Shown: positions 20,598 through 33,585, counted from the first letter of the stretch. The stretch is 64,000 bases of DNA from Azorinus chamasolen (GCA_963576725.1 OY755241.1:2604001-2668000), one strand, 5' to 3'. Notes: generated from the sequence alone by a model not told the origin. Made by a program: numbers and translations.

Positions 20598-21393
20598 AGC
20601 TCACCAGAGCACAAAGTGCTCAGGGTGAGCTTTTGTGATCGCCTGATGTCCGTCGTCCGTCGGCATGCGTCGTTCGTCGTCCGTCGTCAACAATTTGAAC
20701 CTTTAAACACTCCTCTGAATCTACAGGGTTCTCAGTTTTCATCTTTGGCACAATAGCATCATCTGTAGGTCCTATACAAAAGTTATGCCCCTGGGGTCAA
20801 AATTGGCCCAGCCCCAGGGATACCTTGTTATCTATAGAAACATGTAGTAAAACTTTGAACATCTTCTCCTCTGAAATTGCATGGAAGGTTCTCAGATTTC
20901 ATATCTGGCACATAGCGTCATGTTCAAGTCCTCTACAAAAGTTATATAAATTGTTCCCCAGTGGTAAAAAATGGCCCGTCCCAGGGGTGACCAGTTTAAT
21001 AGAAACATATAGAGAAAACTGGAAGGTTCTCAGCTTTCATATTTGGCACATAGCATCATGTTCAGGCCCTCTATAAAAGTTATATAAATTATGCCCCTTG
21101 GGTCAAAATTGGCCCTGCCCCAGGGATGGCCAGATTTCAACAGAAACATATAGTGAAAACTTTTAAAACCTTCTCCTCTGAAACTGGAAGGTTCTCAGAT
21201 ATCTCACATAGCATCATGTTCAGGTCATCTACAAAAGTTATATAAATTATGCCCCTGGAGTCCAAATTGGCCCCACCCTAGGGGTGGCGAGTTTTCAATA
21301 GAAACATATAATGAAAAGTTTGAAGATCACCTTTTCTGAAACTGGAAGGTTCTCAACTTTTATATTGGCCCCACCCCAGGGGTAGCCAGTTTT
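20598..21393 (+). mobile_element. Tandem-core element H2, 3'-truncated
   Basis: Same 5' hairpin and GTCCGTCG module as H1, followed by about four diverged core units, ending abruptly near 21393 without the 3' stem-loop. It lies 30 bp downstream of H1. Confidence 0.75.
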
Positions 21394-21537
21394 CTGCAGC
21401 AGCCTGCTAACCGGTAGCTAATTTTAGCATACATAAAAGGTATGTTATCTCCCTTTGCACTTTTTGATAACCGGATTGCCTCCCTTCAGCGTAGTACAGC
21501 CGAAGTAAACTTTTATATTTAGACATAAATAGGACAA

Positions 21538-21808
21538 TTAACACTTTACTCCATAAATATGCATTTCTACATATTTGCAAACAGCATAGACCCAGGTCAG
21601 ATGGTTCATGTAGTAGCCAACTGATCAATCTGCTCTGTTTGCTTATGATATAATATAGTGCAAATTACATTAAATTATTTTCATTTTGTGTACAATATAC
21701 ATGTACTTATAATATGTTTACTTAACCCTTTCCTTCATATCGGGGTCAACCCTATTTGCAAAGTTGTAGAAAGTCTTATTTATGGAGTAACGTGTTAATA
21801 TACCGTTA
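21538..21808. mobile_element. Diverged TTAA-type MITE fragments
   Basis: Two adjacent short repeats: one with the GCAAACAG-AGACCCAGGTCAG half-palindrome shared with the 37-54 kb MITEs, and one from TTAACCCTTTCC (about 21725) to GTGTTAA. The rest of 21394..22230 is AT-rich with nothing recognised. Confidence 0.5.
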
Positions 21809-22239
21809 CAAAAATCAGCTAATTAATATTCATAATTTGATGATATTTTACGTAATTATTCATCTGATAAAGGGCCAGTAGACGACTGTAGTTTTGAAAC
21901 AGAGAACTAATAAGGTCTTATTGAGAAAACATGTGCGGTTATTTTCCAGACGAAATGGTTTTTGATAGTTTACGTCCTTGTAATTGACTCACCATCAAAA
22001 AAAGTATATACCCCCAGGTGCATGCAAACTTTCCAAAATAGTAAACCTATGGATCACGACATGTGAATTGACATAGCGGACTGTATGTGCTGCTGATTAA
22101 TTCTACACGATCATGTTGAGGTTATTTAATAATTAGTTTAATTCTTAATTTTGAGCCGTAACTAGAACTAATACTAAAGGTGGTGGAATACCCCCACTCA
22201 GCTGCCTTGATCGCAAATAAACAAGACCTTAACGAAACT

Positions 22240-22475
22240 TTTCTGATTTGAAAAGGGCCATAATTCTGTCAAAATGCTTGACAGAGTTATGTACTCTTGC
22301 ATGCACATGAAGCTTGTGATGGTCAACAGGTGTTCCAAGTTACACAGCTTTATCTCACAGGGTTATGAAAATAAGTGGACTTTAACAAAAACCTTAACCG
22401 AAAATTCTAAGTTAAAAGGGCTATAATTCTGTCAAGATGCTTGACAGAGTTATGTACTCCACGAAAACCCTAAAA
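22240..22475 (-). repeat. Fragment of the GTTAAAGTCCAC tandem core, inverted
   Basis: Two diverged units (GGCCATAATTCTGTCAAAAT, TTGACAGAGTTATGTACTC) are the reverse complement of the core that fills 62.4-63.3 kb. Confidence 0.75.
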
Positions 22476-22567
22476 ACTCTGTGTGCGGCTTAAATATTTC
22501 AATAAAATGATAAGCACTGGTTAAATCAAATTTTATCATAAAATCTCCCTTTTTTAGAAATGCCAAA

Positions 22568-22662
22568 CCACAGGGGTCTGGACCGCTTCATGGGGTCTAT
22601 AAGTACTATATAATATTATATAGTACATATAGACCCTCATGAAGCGGTCCAGACCCCTGTGG
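22568..22662. repeat. 95-bp near-perfect palindrome
   Basis: Arms of about 47 bp beginning CCACAGGGGTCTGGACCGCT pair with one mismatch and one single-base indel, with almost no loop. A foldback/MITE-like insertion is likely. No protein frame is involved. Confidence 0.92.
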
Positions 22663-22909
22663 CCAAAACTACCTTTACGGAATAATATACATTAAAATCC
22701 ATCTAAAGCGACCACATAACTTTTCTTTAAATGCTATATTTATGAAAAACGAAATTGATTAGGGGTGTATTTATACAAAACCATACATGAGAGGTACATT
22801 TATAAATAAATACAAAACCATTGATTAGGGGTACATGTATATTGATACAAAACAATACATAAGAGGTGTGCTTAGATAGAGCTATAAATAAGGGATCCAT
22901 TTTGACAGA

Positions 22910-23097
22910 TACAGTAAAAACCCTCTAAACTAGACGCTCAATTTACTATCAATATCGGTTTTTGGGACAGGTGGGGGCTTAATGCAGGGTGAAAGTCATA
23001 CAGAATCTCATCTAGGAGCTTTCTGCACGACATTCACCATGCATTAAGAAGAATTAATTTTCTCTTCTATAATTCCAGTTTGGAGGGGTTTACTGTA
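22910..23097. mobile_element. 188-bp TIR element with TA target site (mariner-like MITE)
   Basis: Ends are TA-CAGTAAAAACCCTCTAAACT and AGTTTGGAGGGGTTTACTG-TA, imperfect inverted repeats starting CAGT next to TA as in Tc1/mariner-type MITEs. The middle holds a hairpin around CTAGGAGCTTTCTGCACGA. Partial relatives lie at 27.70, 30.56 and 50.19 kb. Confidence 0.65.
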
Positions 23098-23732
23098 CAC
23101 AGATAAGGGCATATGCCGTTAAGTGTTATAAATACATTTTTGCTAGCGGTCACTTGAGAGAGGTTCTATTTTTGTCTATGACATGACTCTGTGATTTGTT
23201 ATACATGTAGGTGTTTTATTTATGTAGCTTTAGTGTCTTTAAACCCTCATTCCTTATCCTGTTGCTATCATTTTAGTTTGTGTCAGAAATGTTAGACAGC
23301 AAACCGCTGAATCAAAGCTGGCCATCGAAGTATCGGGTGGCTGGTATAGAGCAAACTGTTTGCAAAGAGACTTCAGTTCTTGACCCGTTGTTCGAAAAGT
23401 CGTACGGATGAAATTGACATAATGTCTACCATACGACGATCGCAACTGGAAGTTGATCATCGTGTGCTAGAAATTACAACTTGTTGCGTGCTAGAATTGT
23501 GTGATGATAACGGCTATGTGAATAGTTATGACTGGGGAAAGTAAGGACTTACGACTAGTTTGGTAGTACGATCTGTCATAAAACGGGCCCCTGTTAACCA
23601 GGATAAGGTTTGAATGGTGTTTTCGTTATAGCTATGTGTTAAGTGAAAAAAAAAGTCATCTTCAGATCGATGTGGTTATTTGTTCCTTGGAAACACCAGT
23701 TTGGTACATTGTTTGTTATGCAACTAATTCAG
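23098..23732. other. No gene recognised
   Basis: Mixed AT-rich sequence. The one modest open frame (23254..23460, minus) has no domain I recognise and no splice context. Confidence 0.35.
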
Positions 23733-25255
23733 GGCCAAGTCCCACTAGGCCTTACGACCCCTTAAGACCTGTTTACGATTGCTACCGACCTCTGGTCGCC
23801 GATATTCGTACGAAGGTCGCACGACAAGTCACTGTTAATCGCGGATGGTCTTCAGTAATCGTTGGTAATCGTTTACAATAGTGCGACCAATTTCAGTCTT
23901 ATTACAGTCGTAGAGAGATTGTTGACCATGTACAACAACCCCAGTGTCCAGTCCCACCAGGCCTACGACCACGTATGACCTGTTTACGATTTCGACCTCG
24001 CTGATAATCGCCGATGGTCTTCAGTAATCGTTGATAATCGTTTCCAGTCGTGCGACGAATTTCAGTCGTAGAGAGGTTGTTGATCATATAAGCATATTAA
24101 GGCAGTATTTGTGCAGGATGTATGGACCGCTGCCTGCTCGTTGTCTTTGGGATTATTTCTCAAGGCGTATCTCTTTCTATGTCAAACAGTGCCTACCCAG
24201 TTCAATTATCACTCTGTTCTGGACCTGCACGGTTTGCAATATGCTTACTGTCATTCCTGCGCTTAATATGCAAAGCACCCGCAAATGTATGAATAGTCTT
24301 GTATCAATACATTGTATTTTGTGTGTGTATAGTTGTATCATAAGTTGTTTTTTGCGGGTTTTTTTTATTTCTCAAGGTTGATGTAGTTAATTACCTTTAC
24401 ACAGATGCTACTTATTGCTGATATTACACCAGAACTAAAACTATCTCTATTTCCGACAAGCAGTACAAATCATGAACAGAGGTTGCGCCAAGCACCGTCT
24501 GGGCTGTGTTTACACTGTTTGAGAAATGTCGATAGTGGTGATAATCATCTCGACACCCAGCAGTATTGCGGATGAACAGTTCCCCGAAGTATGTCCCATA
24601 TATTTCGTTTCGATATGGACCTGCAGAGTAGGGTTATTAGTACATCTTGCCTATCCTGTCTATTACTTTGGTATACTGGACATCTATCGTAACGTTAATA
24701 TAAAATTGTTTCATATACTTTCATTGTTAATAATGTTGCCATTTTGTGTAACGTGATTGTCGTTTGTATTGTGAACTCTCCTTAAGGAGGAAATAAAGAA
24801 TATCTATCTATCTATCTCGTTACGATCGAACTGATCGCCGGTATTCTTTAAGATGTAACCTTAAGAGGGGGGGGGGGGGGGGGGGGGTAGGTTATAGAGC
24901 GGGTCTCCAATAATCTTTAACTTGTCGTTGGTGATCTTCCCTACAGTCATACGACTATCAGCGACCTTTCTACAATTACCTACGACTGTCGAGCAATTAC
25001 CAGCGACTGCCTAAATATTATCCGCGATATTAGGCATAGATCACGTGACCAGACCAGATAACAGGTCGGAAATGATTGTGGAACCGTACGAATACCAGTG
25101 ACTTGACGCACGGTCTTAAGGTGGTCGCAGATGCATCGCCAATGTGACTGCGATTTTTGTTTTAATTTAGTCGCAGACGATCGGCGGTTTCAGAGGTCTC
25201 AGAGGTCGCCAGTGGTCTTTAACGATCGCAAGCGCTAGTTGGGCTGTAGCCTAAG
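23733..25255. other. Repeat-rich stretch with TCGC/CGATT motif arrays and a poly-G run
   Basis: Irregular repeats of TAATCGTTG, GTCGCACGAC and GACGATCGGCGG-like motifs occur at 23.74..24.07 kb and 24.82..25.24 kb. The AGTCCCACTAGGCC block at about 23736 recalls the end of the next element, so these may be termini of related transposons. A (TCTA)n tract and a run of about 20 G (near 24868) are present. Confidence 0.45.
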
Positions 25256-27600
25256 ACCAGGCGTCCACTAGGACGCCGAATGGTTCCCGAAGGGTTCCCG
25301 AATGTGGATATCGCAGATTCTAGATGATTCGGCATGCCTTCGGGATGTTCGGGAACCCTTCCGCGTCATTCTTGAACTCTTCGGGAACCATTCTGGGTGA
25401 TTCGGGGACTGATTGGGATCGAAAAAGATTCGGCATCCAAGTTTTAAAAGTTTTAAAATTTAGACGCCGAATCTTTTATTCGGGAAGGCTTCGGGACTTT
25501 CTGGAACCCTTCTGGAACCCTTCGGGACGTTCGGGGACCCTTCGCGGTGGCTTCGGGGTAGATTCGGGGTCATTCTGCAAGGCTTCGGGATCTCCTATCC
25601 ATCCCGAACGGTTCAAGAATGATGCCGAATCGATGCAGAATGCTTCCCGAAGGCTTCCCGAATGCTTCCCGAAGACGCGGAAGGGTTCCCGAACCCACGC
25701 GGAAGACATGCCGAATGTATTATGAACAATTCATATACTTAATATGAAGTATTTTTATCTAAGCAAAATCCTTATAGACATTATTATAAATTTTAAACAG
25801 AAAATAATAGTTTGTGCATGAACTATCTAATTAAATCCCGTCTGTTACACATTCTTAAATACTGTTTTTGATTTAGATTACCCTCAATTATTATCAAATA
25901 CAATATGTATTATTTAAATGACAATTAAACAAACGTCTTACAATTTGATTTTACAAAAAAACACTAATTTATGAAAATTTATGCTCTGGTGTATTTTTAA
26001 GTAACAGGCTTAGCTAAGTTATTACTTAAGAATGTTCGTGAAACTTTGGCTTGAATAGTCTCAGAAGATGCTGATGTCAGCAAAACTTATATCTGTAAAA
26101 GAACGGGATTTCGAGATATAAAATACAATATACAAGAAACTTTACTTATAATCGGATGTTACAAAACAGCTTATGTACCATAAGCTAGAAGTTATTTATC
26201 GACTAAAACAATATAATAGCTTCTTAACAAAATACATTCCATTACTAACTACCTATGGATAAAATGCATGTAGAAAGAACAGGAATAGCTATATCAAATA
26301 TAGCACATCTCATTTTTGCTACCTATTATAAATAGCTTAAAATAGCATGTATATAATAAATGCCTTATACTCGTAATTATGTTTTTGTTTTAACCAAAAC
26401 CAAATAAAACACATGAGAGGGAATCATTTATATGTAGATGTATGTGTGTGCGTACGTTTGTGTGTTCTCTTCACAAGAACTTGCTAAGAGTGTATTTGAG
26501 CCCCACCCAAACAGGGTCTACAGAGTTTGTATTAATATTAATATATAGATGTGTGTGTATCCTTTACAAGTAGTATATTTGCAAAGAGTGTACTTGTCTT
26601 TTGTAAACAGTGGAGATTTTGAAAAAGGGATTCGTGTTTGACCCTCCCAAAAAGGGTCCATACAGTTTGTTATTTTGCAACACATCTATAGCTGTAATAG
26701 ATAAATGTCAATATTTATTTACATTAATTCTCATGTACACACTTTCTTATTTTGTAGTATAAGGGTGTGTGCATATAGTATGGCTATGTGTAAGTGGATC
26801 TATACTTGTACTATAGAAGCCTAAGAACTATCTTTAGATGCAAATTAAGATATGAAATGGAAATAAGACATACAAGAGTAATAGTCGTTAAGAACTGACA
26901 TAGAAAATGAATCTTTCTTAATTAATTATGAGAGGTTTTTAAGCAATCCCCAGTAACATATATTGAAATAGTACGACACCATGCATGGAGAGGAGAAGAA
27001 GGTAATATATACAGTTTAAAAAGGGTACATGTATTAATATAAAGCAAGCATAATAAGGTTCATCCGGACGTAAAGGAACTGTCAGTATTTATTACATGAT
27101 AATGATAATGGTGCCATGTACTCCGATCCACTACCCATTAGGTGTTGGGAGCCGGAGGTAACCATCCGCTCCATCCGAATGAATCTAGTCTAGATATAAG
27201 TTGGGGGGCATCTTTTCCACTCCAACGAGACATCTTTTCCATTCCAAAACACAAAAATGCGACATCGTTATATTCCCAGACTCTCAATTCGGCAACCCTT
27301 CGGCCTTACTTCTGCAACGATTCGGCATCCCTTCGGCATGTTCTGCAACGGTTCCGCAACCTTTCCGCACGATCGGGGACCATTCGGGAAGCATTCCGGA
27401 GGTTATCCTCAAGGTTTCGGCATGATTCTGCATCGCTTCGGCGTCTGTTCCGCAACGCTTCGTAAGCCACTTCCCGAATACTTGCGGAATACATGCCGAA
27501 TGACCCCGAATACAAAGCTGATCCCGAATGGTTCCCGAATCGAGCAAAATGTATTCGGCAACCCTTCGGCAAGGCTTCGGCGCTCTAGTGGACGCCAGGC
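25256..27600. mobile_element. 2.3-kb TIR element with subterminal CCCGAA/TTCGGG arrays
   Basis: Terminal inverted repeats of about 24 bp start CCAGGCGTCCACTAG at the left and end CTAGTGGACGCCAGG at the right. Inside each end lie 300-450 bp packed with degenerate TTCGGG/CCCGAA/TTCGGCAT motifs (25261..25710 and 27275..27590). The centre (25.73..27.1 kb) is AT-rich and non-coding. Dense subterminal motifs are typical transposase-binding arrays. I could not assign a superfamily and see no convincing target-site duplication. Confidence 0.65.
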
Positions 27601-27689
27601 ATTAGGTAGAAACCCCATATAAAGGCCACGAACGCAGTTACCCGTGTAAACGGGTCTATCAGAACGGATGGCTATTTATGCCAGTCGAA

Positions 27690-27890
27690 AGCAATACAGA
27701 AAACGAACTTTCTGCATAGCTTTCATCATGCATTAAACTACCACCTGTCTTTTGACGCCTCTGTAAGAGTCGCGTTTCTAATCCATAGCGATAAATAGAG
27801 CATTTGCTCTATTTATCACAATGCTGTCAAACTACACAATTTTAAAAGCTTTTCTTTATAGTAAATGCTGCTTTCAAGCAAATATAGTCA
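27690..27890. mobile_element. Partial hairpin MITE copies
   Basis: Holds a fragment of the CTTTCTGCA…GCATTAA mariner-like repeat (about 27700..27735) and half of the TTAA family-A MITE around GATAAATAGAGCATTTGCTC. Confidence 0.55.
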
Positions 27891-27989
27891 ATCGACACAT
27901 GATTTTCCGGTAAATAAGACATGTTACGCAAATGCACCATGTGTGTATATTGTGTAACATAATTTGCGTACAGCGATGTATGCATTTTT

Positions 27990-30393
27990 ATGCCCCCCCC
28001 CCCCCCCGATCAGATCTGGGGGGCATATTGTTTTTGCCCTGTATGTCTGTTTGTCTGTTTGTTTGTCAGCAACTTTAACATTGGTCACAGGTTTTGAGCC
28101 AGTACAGATAGAGACGTGATATTTGGCATGCATATGTATCTCATAAAGCCGCACATTTTGAAGGGTGACATGTCAAGATCATCCTTCAAGGTCAAAGGTC
28201 AAATATTTTGGTCAAATCACCGACTTTAACATTGGCCATAACTTTTGGACCAGTAAAGATAGAGACTTTATATGTGGCATGCTTGTGTATCTAATGAAGC
28301 TGCACATTTTGAGGGGTAACATGTCAAGGTCAATGTCATTCTTCAGAGTCAAGGGTCAAATTCTATGTTTGTCTGTAACTTTAACATTGGTCATAACTTT
28401 TGAGCCAGTACAGATAGAGACTTGATATTAGGCATGCGTATGTATCTCATGAAGCCGAACAGTTACCGAAGGGTAAACATGTCAAGGTCAAGGTCATCCT
28501 TAAAGGTCAGAGGTCAAACATGGATCAAATCACTGACTGTAACATTAAAAAGGTCATCCTTCAGGGTCAAAGGTCACCAACTTCAGCATTGGCCATAACT
28601 TTTGAACCAGTAAAGATAGAGACTTGATATATGGCATGCATGTGTATCTCATGAAGCTTCACAGTTTGAGGGACATGTAAAGGTCAAGGTCATCCTCTAG
28701 GGTTAAAGGTCGCCGACTTTAACATTGACCATAGCTTTTGAACCTGTAGAGATACAGACTTGACATTTAGTATGCATGTGTATCTCATGAAGCTGCACAG
28801 TTTGGGAGTGACATGTCAAGGTCAAGGTCATCTTTTCGGGTCAAAGGTCACCGACTTTAACATTGGCCATAATTTGTGAACCAGTTGTGTTCGGGTCAAA
28901 GGTCACCGACTTTAACATTGGCCATAATTTGTGAACCAGTAGAGATACATGCTTGATATTTGGTATGCATGTGTATCTCATTTGGCTGCACAGTTTGAGG
29001 GGTGACATGTCAAGGTCAAGGTCATCTTTGAGGGTCAAAGGTCGTCAACTTTAACATTTGCCATAACGTTTGAACCAGTATACAGACTTGATACTTGGTA
29101 TGCATGGATATCTCATGAATCTGCACAAGTTGAGTGGTGACATGTCAAGGCCAAGGTCATCATTCAAGGTCAAAGGTCACGGACTTTAACATAATTTCAA
29201 AACATAGAAATCAAAATTGAAGATGCTGAGATAACACCATCAACGTGGGTTCGAAATTTGGGGGCATTCCTAGATTCCAACATGAACATGGAACAACAGG
29301 TAAATTCTGTTTGTAGGTCTTGTTATGCCAAGCTACGACAAATAGGCCATATCAGAAAATATCTTACCACTGATGCTACAAAAACTCTAGTAAATTCTCT
29401 TGTTACATCCAGACTCGACTATTGTAACTCCCTGCTTTGTGGTTTACCAAAGACAACTTTGAACAAACTGCAGACTGTCCAAAATGTTGCAGCTCGTATC
29501 ATTACCAGGACATCACGTTTTGACCACATAACACCAGTGTTAAAGGAACTTCACTGGCTCCCAGTGGAACACCGGATTGACTTTAAACTTTTGACTCACA
29601 CCTATAAAGCATTGAATGACAAATCTCCAAGTTACATCACGGACATGTTAAAGATATATAAACCTCAGCGTGATTTAAGATCAAAAAATGACTTTATGGC
29701 CCTCGTGATACCAAGATCCCGCACAGTTACCTTTGGTGATCGTAGCTTTGCAAATGCGGCTCCTAAGTTGTGGAGTGAACTTCCGGTGGAAATACGGAAC
29801 TCAGCTTCACTTGAGTCTTTTAAAAGAACTCTTAAAACTCATTTCTTTTTAAAGATATATGGTGGCTGGTGTATATTTTAAGCCCAAATAGCTGTTGCAT
29901 GTTTTAACTCTGCTACACTAGAATTTTTAAAAGATCTCATTAAAATCATTCCTTTTTAAAGAATTATGGTGGCTGATATATATTTTAAGCCCAAACAGCG
30001 GTTGCATGTTTTAACTTTAGGAATAGTATGCCATCAACTTTGCTTTATCCTCTTATCATAGTTGTACTATACCTTACTAGGCATATAGATTTTAAATTTT
30101 GGGGTTATGCGATGAGTTCTTTTTATATACCTTAGAACTACACTGTAAATGTTTTGGTTTTGTTTATTGTGTTTTTATTTCTATTTAATATGTTATATTT
30201 TCTTTAATTTCTGCTTTAGTATGTATAAATGTTTTAATTGTAAAGCACTTTTGAACGTATTTAGATATGAAAAGTGTGCTATATAAATATGGTATAATAA
30301 TAATAATAAAAATAATTTCTCAAGATCAAGGTCATTTTTCAGGGTCAAAGATCATATCGAGGGGGCATAGTGTTTCACAAACACATCTTGTTT
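27990..30393 (+). mobile_element. Tandem-core element with GGGGGGCAT termini, interrupted by an L2-like LINE
   Basis: Begins after T5 with hairpin ATGCCCCCC…GGGGGGCAT and a GTCTGTTTGTCTG module. It then runs about eight units of some 140 bp (GACTTTAACATTGGCCATAA, GGCATGCATGTGTATCTCAT, GTCAAGGTCAAGGTCAT). It ends GGGGGCAT followed by the stem-loop GTGTTT-CAC-AAACAC and ATCTTGTTT. The L2-like LINE tail occupies about 29195..30312. Confidence 0.75.
29208..29881 (+). pseudogene. L2/CR1-like LINE ORF2 C-terminus, 5'-truncated
   Basis: An open frame encodes the RT thumb and C-terminal region: VRNLGAFLDS, SRLDYCNSLLCGLP, LHWLPVEHRIDFK, then GDRSFANAAPKLWSELP and SLESFKRTLKTHFF to TAA. These are hallmarks of L2-like and other CR1-group LINEs. 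The catalytic palm is absent because the copy is 5'-truncated near 29195. The 3' UTR runs to an (ATA)n-type tail at about 30312, after which the host tandem element resumes. It is inert by itself. Confidence 0.8.
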
Positions 30394-31061
30394 ATTCAAT
30401 GAAGTTGGGACTAAAATAGCCTATTAGGGTATTGGTTATGAGAATATGACATATATTTGGTCGTCACTATAGGCAGATTTTACTTTGTTTTTGTTTAGAT
30501 TGGGGTGCGAATTGGAAATACAGTCCAATTTAGTGTAAATATCGCGCTTGAATAATTCGGGGCGAAATGCATGCAAAAAGCTCCTCTAGGAGCTTTCTGC
30601 ACGACTTCCACCCTGCATTAAGCAGCCACCTGCCTAAAAGTATTTAAATTATTCTCTACTAAAATTCCGGTTTAGAGGGGTTTTGCTGCAGTCTGCGATA
30701 TTTCGATCCAACAATCGACCCATTTACAATGTATTCCCACATGAGTTCAGATGAACTCGTCGAGATCTTTTTTTTTGGAACCCATTCAATTTTTATATTG
30801 AGGGTGTGCAGAAAACACAATATTTACTGGTATTAGCTATTGACATAGATGGGTTCAGCAAACAGTGTAGATCCTGAACAGAGTGCTCCTCTAGGCACCC
30901 TCTGAGAGCAGCCTTCTGATATGGGTCTACATTGTTTGCCTATGTTCTTTTAAGGGACACTTAGCACTAGTTGGTTAACCATTCGTCATCTGAATAGGCT
31001 CCATAACGTTGGGCACTCTGAATGTATGTTTAAAACAAGTTTGATCGAACCTTCCCTTTAA
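30394..31061. other. Non-coding, with a partial palindromic mariner-like MITE
   Basis: The AGCTCC-TCTAGGAGCT hairpin with CTGCACGACTTCCACC at about 30555..30690 is a partial copy of the 22910 MITE. No genes seen. Confidence 0.5.
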
Positions 31062-31290
31062 TTAACCCATTCCCTGATATTGACGACTTTTGACGACTCT
31101 GTAAAAGTCACTTTGTGAAACCATTGTGATAAATAGAGCATTTGCTCCTATAGGAGCACATGCTCTATTTATCACAATGGTTTCAAAGTACAAAATTCTA
31201 AAATTTTCCTTTTCTCTAGTTAATGCTCCTTTTCGGTAGATTTAATGAAAGAGGTTGGATCTAAAAATAGCCTATGAGGTAATGGGTTAA
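31062..31290. mobile_element. TTAA-flanked MITE, family A
   Basis: Termini TTAA-CCCATTCCCT and AATGGG-TTAA enclose a central hairpin GATAAATAGAGCATTTGCTC/GGAGCACATGCTCTATTTATC. TTAA duplication plus CCC/GGG ends is the piggyBac pattern. No ORF. Confidence 0.75.
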
Positions 31291-32600
31291 GCCGTAATTT
31301 CAAGAAAGTCCATGTAAGAAATAATAACATCATACATATTCATTAAGATAACGCTTTTTAATGGTCTTAGGTTCTGAAAGTAGGAGATTGTTCGAAAGCA
31401 AAGACAGAAATGCATAAAAGAGAAAATTGCAGACTCGGTTCATTAGCAGTTATTAAAAGTACTGTGATGAAAATCGGCAGCGGTGTAATTCTTACGATAA
31501 TTTGAATCTTACAAAATACATCTTTCAGTCCGAGAATAAACGATTTAGAGACGCTAATTACACCAGCAAATCATCAGTCAAATGTAAGTTGTCAGTGCTG
31601 ATCTAATACGTAATTATATATAAATAATATTTTAGAATCATGACAAATCATAACTTTGTGCAGTTTTTATTGTTTTGAGTTTCAAATCATTCCAATCTAT
31701 ATGCCTATTTGGACAACGAACATGTCCGAGGATACCGAAGTCACGGCGCCTATATAAACGGCTGCATTCTAGAAATTGAGTAGTTGGGGGCTGGCGATCG
31801 AAGAGTTAACATCGTCAGAACAAGAATAAGGATATATCGGGACTTTGGTTTGATTATACAGTTTGTCTCAGAGTTGCAGCTTCGGCTCAGAGTTGCAGAC
31901 GCTGTATTATACCGGGTCGCAAATATACCTTGTTGGGTGCTCCAAGCATTAGATCCTAAGACTTTGGGTTGAAGTGTATGTCCTCGGGTATCAACAGAGT
32001 TGCAGCTTCGGCTCAGAGTTGTTGATGCTCCAGGCATAGTGTAGCCCGGGTCGTAGAGTGGTGCTTGACCCCAAGCATATACAAGACTGCATATAGCTTG
32101 AGGCATCTAAGAAAATCTACCGAGTTCTATAAATTTATATAGACCCGAAGCATAGACTTCAGGCACGAATGCAGGCACGACCTGAAGCACATACCTCAAG
32201 CACGACTTGAAGCATACTGACTTGAGGCAAGACCTCAAGCAGTGATTACCCCAGCTAGGACTGTCTGTTCTATTACTCTAGATAGGCATATAGAGTTGTC
32301 GTCACGCAGATATAGGTGACACTTGATTATTTACGCAAGCTCAGATCTTTCAAGTAGATCGACCTGAAGCATTATAATTAGTGATTCGTTCTCATTTATA
32401 TTATGATCTTTATATATAATATCAAGTTCTGTATTTTATTTGTTTAATCAATCACACGGCAAGGTAGCCTGAGGAAAATTTATATATTGCTTCAAGCAAA
32501 GCAGCTTGAAGTCCGTAAACTAGATTTTTACTGTTTCTATTATATAACCGCTCCTATTATATAACCGCTCGGAAAATATACAATCACACACAAATCACGT
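31291..32600. other. Non-coding; TATA-like site and CCTGAAGCA repeats
   Basis: Contains CCTATATAAACGG (31750), two copies of GCAGCTTCGGCTCAGAGTTG, many short CTGAAGCA/TTCAGGCA motifs (32.15..32.25 kb) and a tandem ATTATATAACCGCTC (about 32538..32570). It resembles a retroelement LTR or leader but no protein supports that. Confidence 0.35.
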
Positions 32601-33420
32601 TACAGTACAGGACCAGAAAATATAACAACATTGAGATTGAAGTACTGTGCAACTTTACGGCCGCCACATAAGCACTTTAAAAATCCTGCTGTTGTGAAGT
32701 ACATAAGTTCCTAGTATACCATCTACAATGAAGATTTGACCGCAACATCTCAACTCTTTACTCTATGAATATCCATGTACGAAATAATGACACAAAGAAT
32801 ATTAATTAGAATAGGACTGTTTGGCCATGGAAGAAACTGTAGAATCAAATATATATTATATCACCAGTAAAGAGAGCAGATCCTGCTCAGGCGTCTCATT
32901 TGGAAGCCGTCTGATTTGAGTCTTCACTGTATGCACAGGTTTAGAATGGTGTATTTATGGGGTAAAGGGTTAAGCTCAAACCCAGTGTTTGCATTCACTC
33001 CAATACAATATTATAAAAAAAAACCTGTTCGTGTTATCTGAACGTTTTCTATAGGTGTGCAAATTCTTAACAATGTGTAATTTCTAATATTTCTCGTACA
33101 TTAGTGAAAATATGACAGTGAAATGCAACATTTAACCTTTTTTCCGCTTTTTGCAACCCGACTCTTATTTGCAACAGGATGGATCTAGATGAGATGCCGA
33201 TTTACTCGGCGTTTTCTCTAGTTACACACTACACTGTTCGATACTCTATCAATATGTTTTAAGACCTTGATCGAATAGGAAATGGTCAAAATTGCAACAT
33301 ATGCTAGGGGGCGCGAGTAGCATTACACGTTTAATGACTACTTATGAACAGACTCAATAAAACCGAATCTGCACTTTTCTCTTTCCACATTGCTACTTTT
33401 TTCTTTTCTCCAACTTTCAG
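32601..33420. repeat. Segments shared with 60.69-60.95 kb, plus a MITE
   Basis: The part with GCGGCCGCCACATAAG-like sequence (32.60..32.71 kb) is inverted relative to 60.68..60.79 kb. The part GAACAGACTCAATAAAACCG (about 33345) is direct to 60.89 kb. A TTAA-type MITE ending GGGTTAAG lies between (about 32750..32975). The AATAAA context could be an LTR end. Confidence 0.5.
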
Positions 33421-33585
33421 AATTCATTTACCCTTTACTTTTTCTTCGTCTTTGCAAAACGAGTATACCCAGATCTGTGTATGTTCTATTTGTTTATGTA
33501 AGATTATATACATGCTTCTACAGTTTTTGCAATGATCAAAACGTTTTGTGTTCATGTGTCATTGTAAAAGAACTAATAATCATTA

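Noticed and set aside
23254..23460. 68-codon minus-strand ORF as a host exon
   Set aside because: No recognised domain, no clear splice sites and no neighbours; cannot be supported.
25324..25725. Overlapping ORFs on both strands in the CCCGAA/TTCGGG arrays (also 27142..27622)
   Set aside because: Low-complexity motif arrays without stops; translation is repetitive and both strands are open.
31740..32600. An LTR with TATA box and tandem TATATAACCGCTC
   Set aside because: Suggestive, but no matching second LTR, primer-binding site or protein was found.
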